Origin: CAVOOW01 sp963697675
GTDB taxonomy: Bacteria; Actinomycetota; Actinomycetes; JACCUZ01
Length of the DNA stretch: 64,000 nucleotides
NCBI GenBank assembly: GCA_963697675.1
Contig: CAVOOW010000006.1
Span: 1,302,001-1,366,000 of the forward strand
Direction of reading: 5' to 3'
Shown here: positions 26,451 through 34,386 of the stretch, piece after piece
How positions within the stretch are numbered: position 1 is the first letter of the stretch
Layout of the letters: each line of letters starts with the position of its first letter
Made by a program: the position numbers and the translations under genes
Notes under the pieces: generated by a model
Database searches by the model: none
Told to the model about the DNA's origin: nothing
The model's input: only the letters and a program-made list of their open reading frames with translations

Positions 26451-27383
26451 ATGTCCGATCCCAACACCGACAACATCTTCACCGCCGCCCGACGCTACGA
26501 CCTGCCACTCCCGAAGGCAGTCACCGAGGCGACGGCGACCCGCGACGCCGCACGCACCCTGGCCGCCAAGGTGGCGAACGAGACCGCGCCGGACCTGACC
26601 GGACTCACCGCGAAGACCTTGACGGCAACCTATGAGCTCGCCCTCGCGTGGGAGTTACGAGACGCGCGCATGCGCGTTGCACAGCAGCTCGTGGCGGTCG
26701 CGGAGTCGGCACTCGATAACGAGATGTTCATCTCGGCACAGGAGCTGTACGAGCCGCTCGCGGGCCTGTTCGCGAGGGCCGGCGAGGATTTCGTGCGGGC
26801 GCTCACGGATCTCGGCGGCAACGTGGACGTGGCGAGCGTCGCGACCAGCCCGACACGGGCCGAGGCGTATGGCCGGCTTACAACCGCGACCGCCGATCTC
26901 GACTTTCTGCGTTCGGTCCGCGCGGCGTACAGCCCGCGCGGGAACCGGGCCGACTGCGGTTCGGATCTTTTCGAGGAAGTCAGCCGCTGCCTGGTGGTCA
27001 CCGACACCCACAAGCTCCACCGCAACCCGTTGCGCGGATCAGACATCGAGTTTTGGTCCGAGGCCGTCGAGCGCGGCTACCGGATCAAGTGGCAGGACCG
27101 CGCCGAGCAGGAGGCGAACGCGGCCGCAGCTCGCCCCGGGTCGACCGCCTATGCCGCCCGCGCGCCTGACCCATGCGACTCCGGCGTGCGCGGGTGCGGG
27201 CCAGGATTCCCCGCCCGCGCACGCCGGTCCACCGCAAACCGCAGCCCGGGGACCGGATCACCCATGACCGCGACCGCATCACGCCGAGCATTGTCCCCGG
27301 AAAAAGACCGCATGGCGGCAACTGCTGTCCGCCCGGATAGAACCTCGGAGCGTTCCGACATCGTGGGGCTTGGCGAGTCGTGA
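26451..27383 (+). CDS. Element protein of unknown function
   Basis: 310 residues. Residues 1-225 are helical and Ala-rich (TRDAARTLAAKVANETAPDL, LTATYELALAWELRDARMRV, ALDNEMFISAQELYEPLAGL, SDIEFWSEAVERGYRIKWQD). The last 85 residues are low-complexity Arg/Ser/Pro and look unlike the rest, so the true end may be near 27170 with a frameshift. No family recognised. A 7-bp hairpin of G/C runs (27403-27419) lies directly downstream. Confidence 0.6.
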   Translation: MSDPNTDNIFTAARRYDLPLPKAVTEATATRDAARTLAAKVANETAPDLTGLTAKTLTATYELALAWELRDARMRVAQQLVAVAESALDNEMFISAQELYEPLAGLFARAGEDFVRALTDLGGNVDVASVATSPTRAEAYGRLTTATADLDFLRSVRAAYSPRGNRADCGSDLFEEVSRCLVVTDTHKLHRNPLRGSDIEFWSEAVERGYRIKWQDRAEQEANAAAARPGSTAYAARAPDPCDSGVRGCGPGFPARARRSTANRSPGTGSPMTATASRRALSPEKDRMAATAVRPDRTSERSDIVGLGES

Positions 27384-27402
27384 TCCAGGCTCTAAAGGCC
27401 AC

Positions 27403-27419
27403 GGGGGGACCCTCCCCCC
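27403..27419. terminator. G/C hairpin after the unknown 310-residue gene
   Basis: GGGGGGA (27403-27409) pairs with TCCCCCC (27413-27419) around CCC. There is no T-run. It may attenuate transcription before the small-terminase-like gene. Confidence 0.35.
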
Positions 27420-27501
27420 ACCCCCACGCGGGGACTATCAGATGCTGCGGCTCTGTTTCTGACTGATCACTCGAGGTCATCCAAATGAAAGGAGCGGCCC
27501 G

Positions 27502-27893
27502 ATGCCCGCACCGACACCTGACCCGTCCCGGCCGCATTCGCGTTACCGGAAGGCGCGCGGCGGGATGCTTGTCCTGCCGGCCGAGGGCTGCACCGTGCCG
27601 GCGCCGAAGCTGCCGCCGGGTCGCACCTGGACGAAGGAGCACCGCGCGTTGTGGAAGGAGCTCTGGGCGTCCCCGCAGGCGACGATGTGGGACGACTCGT
27701 ATGCCCCGACTGTGTCGATGTACGTCGTGCATGTCTGCGCCGTGCTCGAGGGGTTGCGTCGGCGTGGATGGCCGCGGAGGCTCGCCACCTGGGCGATCGG
27801 CTCGGCTTGTCGCCGACCGGGCTCAACGCTTGCGGGTGGCGATTGCCCGAGCCCGGCGAGCAGTCCAGCGTGACCCCGTTGAGGTCGGCATGA
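27502..27893 (+). pseudogene. terS: Phage terminase small subunit-like gene, frameshifted
   Basis: AAAGGAG lies eight bases before the ATG at 27502. The first frame reads LPPGRTWTKEHRALWKELWA, SPQATMWDD and a helix up to VCAVLEG. After a break at 27750-27757 (one base short) the second frame reads SAWMAAEARHLGDRLGLSPT then GLNACGWRLPEP to the stop at 27891-27893. Joined, this is about 130 residues with the layout of actinophage small terminases, which choose the DNA to be packaged. In satellites a private TerS redirects a helper phage's packaging. No large subunit is present. Confidence 0.6.
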
Positions 27894-28231
27894 CTGATCG
27901 GCGACGGCTGCGGATGGTCCCGCCGCTAGGGAAGGGCTCGTCTGAGGTGCCCCAGCGGCTCGCTGGCGGCTGCGTTGTCGAGGAGTGGGTCGATATCGCT
28001 GCGTGGTCGCCGGCCTCGTGGCAGCACCCTTTGCGCAGCACTGATGACGTTGTGATGGCCGTGTTGCTCGAGGCCCGGCGCCTACACCGCGACGCCTGCC
28101 TTGAGTGGGTGGACACCGAAGGTCTCGACCGTGGCGCGATCCCATCGAGGCGCCCCCGTTGGCGCGACCTCGACGCCGCGCTGCCGCTGCTCGCCCGGTG
28201 GGTTCGGGCACACGATGGAGAGTCGGCATGA
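27890..28231 (+). CDS. Small element protein downstream of terS
   Basis: 113 residues beginning MTDRRRLRMVPP; helical and Trp-rich later (VEEWVDIAAWSPASWQHPLR, LDAALPLLARWVRAHDGESA). ATG overlaps the terS stop (ATGA). Its N-terminus resembles that of the next gene (MSDRRHLRALPP). Unknown function. Confidence 0.6.
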   Translation: MTDRRRLRMVPPLGKGSSEVPQRLAGGCVVEEWVDIAAWSPASWQHPLRSTDDVVMAVLLEARRLHRDACLEWVDTEGLDRGAIPSRRPRWRDLDAALPLLARWVRAHDGESA

Positions 28232-28515
28232 GCGACCGTCGCCACCTGCGCGCACTGCCGCCTCAGCAGCACGACGACGGCCCGGCCGTGACCATCGCCG
28301 ACATGCCGGACCACTTGCTGAAGAATCCGGGCGGCTACAAGCCGAACGGCCCGAGGTTCGACTTCCGGGCGCTCCTGGCAGCGCGGGCGGCCTGGCTGCT
28401 CGAGCACGGCCTGGCCCCGTCGTACCTGCAGATTGAGGCAGAGCGTCGTCGTCGCTGGCAGGTCGTCGACCGGATCAGTCACGCCGGTGATCCAAAGCGC
28501 GGCAGCCCGGGCTAA
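28228..28515 (+). CDS. Small element protein, last of the operon
   Basis: 95 residues: MSDRRHLRALPPQQHDDGPA, then ADMPDHLLKNPGGYKPNGPR and a basic helix QIEAERRRRWQVVDRIS. ATG overlaps the previous stop. The shared start motif with its neighbour suggests a duplicated leader. Unknown function. A short CCCGC-AGC-GCGGG hairpin (28600-28612) follows and may terminate the operon. Confidence 0.6.
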   Translation: MSDRRHLRALPPQQHDDGPAVTIADMPDHLLKNPGGYKPNGPRFDFRALLAARAAWLLEHGLAPSYLQIEAERRRRWQVVDRISHAGDPKRGSPG

Positions 28516-28619
28516 GAGTCGATGGCCGTACCAGATGACGACCGCGAACTGCACCTGGTACTAGCCCTTTGGCTTTGGGTCGAGCCGTGCAATCGGAGGC
28601 CCGCAGCGCGGGGGCGTTG

Positions 28620-28928
28620 CTATACGTCGTCCGCGTCGAGTCGTTGTTGCCCGCGTTCGGTCAGCGTGAACTGGCCGGCCTCGGCCAGAGCGACGAACGA
28701 GGTCAGGCGCCAGGTGGGGCCTTCGATGGATCGTGCGTCGAGAAGGTGCCCAAGGGCCGATTCGAGGTCTCGTCGGTCGGTGCCCGGGCAGAGCGCGGCC
28801 GTCATCGACAAGGTTGGGGCGCAGTGCTTGGCGAGCTGCAGGAGAATGGCGAACTGCACCAGCTGTTGGACGGTTACCGACGGTACGAGCCCTCGCTGGG
28901 AGGGCGCAGAGTGCGGGTCGTGGGACAC
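28620..28928 (-). CDS. Winged-helix-like small protein of the element
   Basis: 102 residues from the GTG at 28928, chosen because AAGGAG precedes it by eight bases. VTVQQLVQFAILLQLAKHCA, DRRDLESALGHLLDARSIEG and FVALAEAGQFTLTERGQQRL fit a winged helix-turn-helix with a C-terminal wing. It opposes the main operon and may be a regulator. It differs from the XRE protein and has no recognised family. Confidence 0.55.
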   Translation of the reverse strand: MSHDPHSAPSQRGLVPSVTVQQLVQFAILLQLAKHCAPTLSMTAALCPGTDRRDLESALGHLLDARSIEGPTWRLTSFVALAEAGQFTLTERGQQRLDADDV

Positions 28929-29101
28929 GTAGGGGTCTCCTTGTCGTTGCATGTAGCCAGCGGCGGATCGTGACGCACACCGTGGACCCCGGGCTTCTGG
29001 CTTAACACGAATGGAGCCATGAGAAGGTTCCCAACGGCGTGAACTTGGGCCAACAATTCCCTTGCGCCTCCGGCCCCACTGGAAACGCGGCCCAACACAG
29101 C

Positions 29102-29131
29102 AACGCCCCCCGGCCGTCACCGGGGGGCGTT
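29102..29131. terminator. Strong bidirectional hairpin
   Basis: AACGCCCCCCGG (29102-29113) pairs exactly with CCGGGGGGCGTT (29120-29131), followed by TTCTGTGT. A classic stem without a long T-run, located upstream of the winged-helix-like gene and downstream of nothing obvious on the plus strand. Confidence 0.6.
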
Positions 29132-29133
29132 TC

Positions 29134-30103
29134 TGTGTCGAGCCGCTGACGGGCGCAGACCCGCGCCGCCGCGAGGGGTGGCGGCGGCGCAGGCTGGCTC
29201 GCGATCCCCCTGTGCAGCGCTACCAGGCGACCATGAAAGCCGCGAGCCCGTCCCGAAGTGTGCGCCTACTTTGGCAACCTCACGGAGGAGATCTGGATGG
29301 CTCAAACTGACCATGGCGAGCACCCGAATGAGAGAGCAATCTCTGAGTCAAGCCGCGGCGGCCTTTGAGAGATCTCGGTACATGGGGGGTCCACGGACGG
29401 GGGGGCTCCGAGACCGCCGCAACATTCTAGAACTGCTCCGGAAACGCCTCGGTCTCGCTCCCCGCTGGGCCTTCGCGTGGCCGGAGTGGCTGCTCCTATG
29501 ACGGCGACTCGCGCCAGGCCAGTGGCTACGGCTTCCGACCCGTCTGACGATGATCAGCGCGAGACAGCAGCCGGACATGAACAGCCCGAAGCGTCTTGAC
29601 GAGGCGGCCAGGTAGCTCGCGCCGGTAGCTCGGGTCCATGAGCGGGAGGCTAGTGGTCGGTGGAAGGACCCGATGGCCGCCGAGGGGATCACCGGCCACC
29701 GGGCCATACGCCCGCAACTGCCCATCGTCTTGGGAGTCGAAACCGGCTGCTCCGGCGGGTCGACTTATCGCTTGTCGTTCGGTCCTGGTGATGGTCGGAC
29801 CGGACGGTATTCTCGTCGAGCAGATCATGGTGCAGAGAGACCTGCGCCGACCGCCGATGCTGCGAGTAGTGGCGATACCAGGGTCGCTGGCGAGTCAGCG
29901 TTCATTACTACGTCGGCATTTGGGATGCAGTGCTACCGCGCGTACGACGCCGACGATTTGCCGGCGAGTGGGAGAAGCCAAGGGGCGAGCTTGATCTCAC
30001 CGAACCTTGACCCCTTTCCCGGCGTCCTTGAGGATGTCTTCGTCACCTGGCCCCGGTGACGTCCTGACGATGTTCAGCATCGTCCAGCCGAAAGGGGCAC
30101 GAC
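29134..30103. other. Right half of the element with no confident gene
   Basis: It contains a perfect 10-bp hairpin GCGCCGCCGC/GCGGCGGCGC (29163-29190), a 62-codon open frame (29315-29501 region) without support, and a degenerate copy of a peptide found again near attR: ILVEQIMVQRDLRRPPMLRV in the plus frame at about 29809-29868. Codon use is poor throughout. It looks like decayed or non-coding element DNA. Confidence 0.5.
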
Positions 30104-30910
30104 GTGACGCACACCACGATCCCCGCGAGTGGAACTCGTCGAAGGGGCAGGTGTCGCCTGTCCCTGTTCACGCTTCTCACGCTGTTGGCGACGACCTCCG
30201 CTGTGGTGGCTCCTGCGCCAGCCTTCGCCGACGCAGCGAATGCGACGCAGATTGCCGGTGTTCCTTTCTCGGCGACCCTTGACTTCAGCACGGCCCAGCC
30301 CGACTCTGACGCCCCGAACTGTACTTATAGGCTGCCGACGTTCTGGTACACCTACACCGCGCCCGGCGACCAGATTCTCGTCGCCGAAAGAGCCGCCTTC
30401 GTCACGGTGTTCACCGGCGCCCCGGGATCACTGGACCCGCTCACCTTGTGTGGCGGTTACAACCCGAGTGGGCAGGTGCGCTTTGAGGTGGCGGCTGGAC
30501 AGACCGTGTACATCGCGGTCTCCAACGATGTGGAAGCCACCGGAACGTTCTCCCTGGTTCTAGCCCCGCCTCCGATTAGCGTTCAGTTGACGCTGGACGC
30601 ACGGGCACGGCTAGGCAGCGAGCCAGGCACGGCGATCGTGAGCGGGACCACAACCAGCAACAACTATGGCTGGGGCATCGTCTACGGCGAGCTAATCCAG
30701 AAACAGGGCCGGAACGTGGCCCACGCCAACCTCTACTCCTTCTATGTCGGTCTGGACCCGACTACCCCGACAACCTGGACTGCCACCGTAGACACAGGTT
30801 CTCGGCTTCTGCCCACGCGGGCAACGCTGACCGTCAGCGTCAGCGCCACCGATGGGCTGACCGACGAGGGGATCACCGTCACCGGGACAGTCAAAATCCG
30901 TCGGCACTAG
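30104..30910 (+). CDS. Secreted protein of unknown function (element cargo)
   Basis: 268 residues. A signal peptide is clear: a basic start RRRGRCRLSLFTLLTLLATT, then APAPAFA cleavage. The mature part is beta-rich and Thr-rich (PTFWYTYTAPGDQILVAERA, EVAAGQTVYIAVSNDVEATG, ATLTVSVSATDGLTDEGITV), like a cell-surface beta-sandwich. GTG start with AAAGGGG upstream. It is not part of the replication operon, has its own spacing, and sits next to the right end, as expected for cargo. No family recognised. Confidence 0.75.
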   Translation: MTHTTIPASGTRRRGRCRLSLFTLLTLLATTSAVVAPAPAFADAANATQIAGVPFSATLDFSTAQPDSDAPNCTYRLPTFWYTYTAPGDQILVAERAAFVTVFTGAPGSLDPLTLCGGYNPSGQVRFEVAAGQTVYIAVSNDVEATGTFSLVLAPPPISVQLTLDARARLGSEPGTAIVSGTTTSNNYGWGIVYGELIQKQGRNVAHANLYSFYVGLDPTTPTTWTATVDTGSRLLPTRATLTVSVSATDGLTDEGITVTGTVKIRRH

Positions 30911-30974
30911 GCCATTAGACGCGGAATCGGGCGGATAGAAGGCGGGTCTGGCAACAAATGTGCTGAGGGGCGGC

Positions 30975-31142
30975 CGGGCGGCGTCGTCGTCGAGCAGGTG
31001 ATGGTGCAGCGTGATCTTCGCCGGCAGCCGATCCCGATGCTCCGCGTCCGGCACGGCACCTATTTCGTGCGGGACTGCCGCACGGTCGCCGAGGTCGCCG
31101 AGCTGGTCGACCTCTCCACCCTGATGCCGGAGCAGAGCTAAC
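30975..31142 (+). pseudogene. Short gene remnant near attR
   Basis: A frame without a good start reads VVVEQVMVQRDLRRQPIPML, then RVRHGTYFVRDCRTVAEVAE and LVDLSTLMPEQS-stop. It looks like the C-terminal part of a small protein I associate with actinobacterial mobile elements, family not named. A diverged partial copy lies at about 29809-29868, so the two copies flank the cargo gene. An internal ATG start (31002) is possible. Confidence 0.4.
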
Positions 31143-31294
31143 GGCTAACAGGACGAAGCGAACTGTCTGCCAGTCCGCAAAAAGTCCGCAGCACGTCCGT
31201 CTCCGGTCAACCACTGCCAACGGTCAGAATGGCTATCTGTGCTGGTCAGAGCGCTATGCCATCGGGAACCAACGGTTGCCAACTGTGCGGGGTG

Positions 31295-31311
31295 AGTCCT
31301 ACCAGAACTTC
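31295..31311 (+). other. Right attachment site (attR) with displaced dcd tail
   Basis: AGTCCTACCAGAACTTC, identical to 22143-22159. The frame continues as codons for SRTKI and TAG at 31328-31330, the probable native end of dcd before insertion. Confidence 0.85.
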
Positions 31312-31330
31312 TCCCGTACCAAGATCTAGA

Positions 31331-31667
31331 AGACGTCGTACGGCTGCGCGCCCGCTGGCCACCGTCCGCGTCGTCGAACCCGTTCACGATCGCGATCTTC
31401 GTGCACAGATTCGCACTGGAGTCGCACACAGATTCTCCCTGGAGTCGCAGCCCATCGGCCGGAATCTTCATGATCACGAAGGTTTGTACACCGTCGGACG
31501 TTGAGATCTTTCGCGATCATGAAAATGCGGCGCTACTGAGGCGACGGCGGTTGGCAGTGGCGCGGACGTGACGGTGGCCATGGCCCGCACGTGACGGTGC
31601 GCCATCCGCAACGGTGGCCATGGCGCGCACGTGACGGTGCGCCATCCGCAACGGTTGGTGCGCCGCG
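31331..31667. other. Intergenic region right of the element
   Basis: No gene seen. It holds an imperfect inverted repeat at about 31459-31526 with the CTTCATGATC/GATCATGAAA cores found elsewhere in this window, probably the old dcd terminator, followed by the tandem repeat at 31571. Confidence 0.5.
31571..31650. repeat. 40-bp tandem repeat, two copies plus a partial third
   Basis: Copy 1 (31571-31610) and copy 2 (31611-31650) begin ACGGTGGCCATGGC and end GTGACGGTGCGCCATCCGCA; they differ at one base (31585 versus 31625). A third copy starts at 31651 (ACGGTTGGTGCGCC) and decays. It lies just downstream of the GGDEF-EAL gene. Confidence 0.85.
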
Positions 31668-34238
31668 CTAGAGCGCGGGGCGGAGCAGGCCCCGTCGCGA
31701 CGCCGCGGCGGGAACGCACTCAATCATGGGCGGCCGCGTGGACATCCACAGCGGCAGCAGGTCAGCGCTCATCGACATCGCGAAGAAATGTCCCTGGCCG
31801 TATTGGCAGCCGAGGACGCGCAACCGCGCCAAGGTCTCGGCCGTCTCGATGCCCTCGGCGACCACCTCGACGTCGAGGTGGCGCGCCAGGCTGGCGACGG
31901 CTTCGACGATCGCGCTGTCCCGGTCGGACCGGGTGATCTGGCTGACGAACGACTGGTCGATCTTCAGCTGCTGGATGGGCAGTTCGGACAGGTGGGTCAG
32001 CGAGGAGTACCCGGTGCCGAAGTCGTCGAGCGAGAGCCGGACGCCCAGCGCCCGCAGGTCGGCGAGCAGGCCGAGCGCCCGGTCGGCGTCGCTGAGCATG
32101 ATGGTCTCGGTGATCTCCAGGGTGAGCAGGTGGGCCGGGAGGTGGTGCTGGCGCAGCACGTCGGCGACTGCGTCCGGCAGTGACGTGTCGAGCAGCGAGC
32201 GGGCCGAGAGGTTGACCGAGATGCCGATCTCGTTGCCGCCATCAGCGCGCCAGGACGCGCAGGCGGCAACGGCCCGATCGAGGACCAGCTGGGTGAGCGG
32301 CACGATCAGCCCGTTGCGCTCGGCGAGCGGCAGGAACAGTCCGGGGCGCAGCTTGCCGCTGGTGGGGTGGTGCCAGCGTACGAGTGCCTCGGCGGAGACA
32401 ACCGTGCCGGTGAACAGGTCGACGACGGGCTCGACCTCGATGTCGACCTGGCCGGTCGCAATGCCTTCGCGCAGCTCGCCCATCAGCGAGAGCAGCGAGG
32501 GGTCGTTGACGTCGATGTCCGAGCGGTAGACCAGGGCCGAGTCGGCACCGTTCTTGGCGGCGTACATCGCGATGTCCGCGCGCTTGAGCAGGTCGCCGAC
32601 GGTCGTGCCGTGCTCCGGAGCCATGGCGATGCCGGCCGAGCCGGACAGGTGGAGCCGTTCCTGGTCCACGACGAACGGCGGCACGAGTGAGTCGAGCAAC
32701 GTGGTGGCGACGGCCATCGCGGCCTTGGTGTCCTTCGCCTGACACAGGATGGCGAACTCGTCGCCGCCGAGACGCGCCACGGTGACGTCGGGTCCGGCCG
32801 CCAGCACGAACCGGTCGGCGACATCGCGCAGCAGCTCGTCGCCGACGTGGTGTCCGAGTGTGTCGTTGACGGTCTTGAAGCCGTTCAGGTCGATGATCAT
32901 GACGGCGATGCTCAGCTGACGCGTGCGGGCGTGCAGCAACTGGGCCGTTGCCTCGTTGACCAGCTGCGACCGGTTCGGAAGACCGGTCAGCGTGTCGTGC
33001 AGCGCGTCGTGACGCAGCCGGCCGATGAGCATTTCGTTGTGCAACGCGACCGAGGCGTGGTTGGCGACCGTCTGCAGCAGTTGCAGATCGTCGGAGGAGA
33101 AGCCGCGCACCTCACCGACGCGGTCGTGGACGGCGATCGCACCGACCATCCGGCCGTCGTAGCGCAGCGGAGCGAGCAGCGCCTCACCAGCGTTGCGCAG
33201 CCGGAGATAGTCGGCGCCGGCATCGTCGTCGCTGCGCAGCAGCAGCGGTTCCTGTCCCTCGAGCAGTCGGCGCACCATCTCACCCGCCAGGTCCGCCTCG
33301 TCGGGTGGCAGCAGGACCGCGCGGCCGCGGACGCTGCGCCATGCGGTGACCCCCGGCTCGTCGAAGCGCACGATCTCGGCGGTCTCGCCACGCAACAGGT
33401 CGCGCGCCTGCGTCAGCACCGAGGGCAGCACGTCGGGCGATTCGGGGACGACGTTGAGCTCACGACTGAAGGTGAACAGCCGCTCGAGACTGCTGTGCCG
33501 GTCGGCCAGGCTGGCGTAGGCGCGATAGCCGACCATCAGCACGACTCCGGCGGCGAGCAGTGGCACAGCCGCGAGCGAGCCCAACCGCAGGGTCAGCAGC
33601 GGCACCAGTCCCAAGGTGGCCGACGCAGTCGCGATGCCGACCCCGTTGATGACACTGCGTACGCGCGCGAGGCGCGGGCCGCCGTCGTACCACCGGATGA
33701 TCGTGTTGATCACGACCAGGTCCACGGCCATGGCAGCCGAGGCCGCGAGCACGGCAGCGACCCAGGTGGGGCCGCTGTCCGCAGTGCTCCCGCCACCGAC
33801 CCAGCAGAAAACCGCGAGGGCAACGGCCGTGTCGGCGTACAGCAAGGCGATGTTGACTGCCGCCTTGAGCATCGTCTGGCGGCGGTGCAGCAGCATGATC
33901 AGCGCAGGACCGACGACGCGGGCGATCAGGAGATCCGAAGGGATTGCGTAGAACAGGGCGAGGACGAGAGGGATCTCGCTGATGGAGATGCTCTGTGCCT
34001 CGCGTCCGACCTGGATGTGGAACACCCAGAGCTCGGTGGCCGCGAACATCAGGGCGAGCAGCCACCAGGGGATGTGCAGGCCGATCGGGGCATCGGGCGG
34101 GTCCGCCAGGACGCTGAACCAGAACGCACTGCCGACCACGGCGAGGATGGCGACCAGCGCCAGCACGCGTCCGGTCGGACGCTTGGTCCGGCCCAAAGGC
34201 TGGACTGCGTCGGGCGCCGAATCCCCGCGTGTCCCCAC
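31668..34238 (-). CDS. Membrane GGDEF-EAL cyclic-di-GMP protein with GAF domain
   Basis: 856 residues. N-terminal membrane part (about 25-250) with several helices, a GAF-like sensor (about 270-405, ending LLQTVANHASVALHNEMLIG), a GGDEF domain (about 410-570; HDTLTGLPNRSQL and the intact RLGGDEFAIL), and an EAL domain (about 580-840) with SAEALVRWHHP, ISVNLSARSL, EITETIMLS, LSLDDFGTGYSSL and EVVAEGIETAE. Both catalytic signatures are intact, so it could make or degrade cyclic di-GMP. It starts at GTG 34238, 44 bases after a 33-codon ORF that follows the subtilase gene, so the three may be one transcript. Confidence 0.93.
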   Translation of the reverse strand: MGTRGDSAPDAVQPLGRTKRPTGRVLALVAILAVVGSAFWFSVLADPPDAPIGLHIPWWLLALMFAATELWVFHIQVGREAQSISISEIPLVLALFYAIPSDLLIARVVGPALIMLLHRRQTMLKAAVNIALLYADTAVALAVFCWVGGGSTADSGPTWVAAVLAASAAMAVDLVVINTIIRWYDGGPRLARVRSVINGVGIATASATLGLVPLLTLRLGSLAAVPLLAAGVVLMVGYRAYASLADRHSSLERLFTFSRELNVVPESPDVLPSVLTQARDLLRGETAEIVRFDEPGVTAWRSVRGRAVLLPPDEADLAGEMVRRLLEGQEPLLLRSDDDAGADYLRLRNAGEALLAPLRYDGRMVGAIAVHDRVGEVRGFSSDDLQLLQTVANHASVALHNEMLIGRLRHDALHDTLTGLPNRSQLVNEATAQLLHARTRQLSIAVMIIDLNGFKTVNDTLGHHVGDELLRDVADRFVLAAGPDVTVARLGGDEFAILCQAKDTKAAMAVATTLLDSLVPPFVVDQERLHLSGSAGIAMAPEHGTTVGDLLKRADIAMYAAKNGADSALVYRSDIDVNDPSLLSLMGELREGIATGQVDIEVEPVVDLFTGTVVSAEALVRWHHPTSGKLRPGLFLPLAERNGLIVPLTQLVLDRAVAACASWRADGGNEIGISVNLSARSLLDTSLPDAVADVLRQHHLPAHLLTLEITETIMLSDADRALGLLADLRALGVRLSLDDFGTGYSSLTHLSELPIQQLKIDQSFVSQITRSDRDSAIVEAVASLARHLDVEVVAEGIETAETLARLRVLGCQYGQGHFFAMSMSADLLPLWMSTRPPMIECVPAAASRRGLLRPAL

Positions 34239-34282
34239 TGTGGCTCCATCGACGCGTTAGTGCGCTCGCTGTAGGCCGAGCC

Positions 34283-34384
34283 TCACACCCAGGATGCGCC
34301 GGGAATCTCCGCTGTCTGCGTGTCCTTCATGGTCGCCCCGTTCCCCGTGGTTGCTGTTGAACGCCGTACGTCAGTCGTGCTCAT
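34283..34384 (-). CDS. 33-codon ORF between subtilase and GGDEF-EAL genes
   Basis: Starts two bases after the subtilase stop and encodes MSTTDVRRSTATTGNGATMK followed by DTQTAEIPGASWV. GAGTGAGC before the ATG is a weak ribosome site, and coupling to the protease stop is likely. The Thr-rich start and GASW near the end echo the GATW units of the protease tail. It may be a small secreted-system peptide or chance; no homologue known to me. Confidence 0.35.
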   Translation of the reverse strand: MSTTDVRRSTATTGNGATMKDTQTAEIPGASWV

Positions 34385-34386
34385 GC

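Larger units (their letters stand above)
22143..31311. mobile_element. 9.15-kb integrated element in dcd, satellite-like
   Basis: The element lies between 17-bp direct repeats. Gene order: tyrosine integrase and XRE regulator (minus), divergent excisionase, about ten coupled plus-strand genes including a RecA-like ATPase and a small-terminase-like gene, a minus-strand winged-helix-like gene, a terminator, a poorly coding 1 kb, and a secreted-protein cargo gene. There is no capsid, portal, protease, large terminase, tail, lysis, or conjugation (FtsK/TraB-like) gene. That fits a phage satellite (PICI-like plan) better than a conjugative element or a full prophage remnant, although a deleted prophage cannot be excluded. 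Confidence 0.75.

Noticed and set aside
28522..28932. 136-codon plus-strand frame after the element operon
   Set aside because: Crosses the better supported minus-strand winged-helix-like gene with its strong ribosome site; composition is random.
29315..29501. 62-codon frame in the right half of the element
   Set aside because: No ribosome site, no family and poor codon use; noted only in the region entry.
22160..31294. Actinobacterial conjugative element (AICE)
   Set aside because: No FtsK/TraB-type translocase, Spd or RepSA-like gene is present.
32847..34274. 475-codon plus-strand frame over the GGDEF-EAL gene
   Set aside because: Antisense shadow with no domain; the opposite strand has complete GGDEF and EAL motifs.
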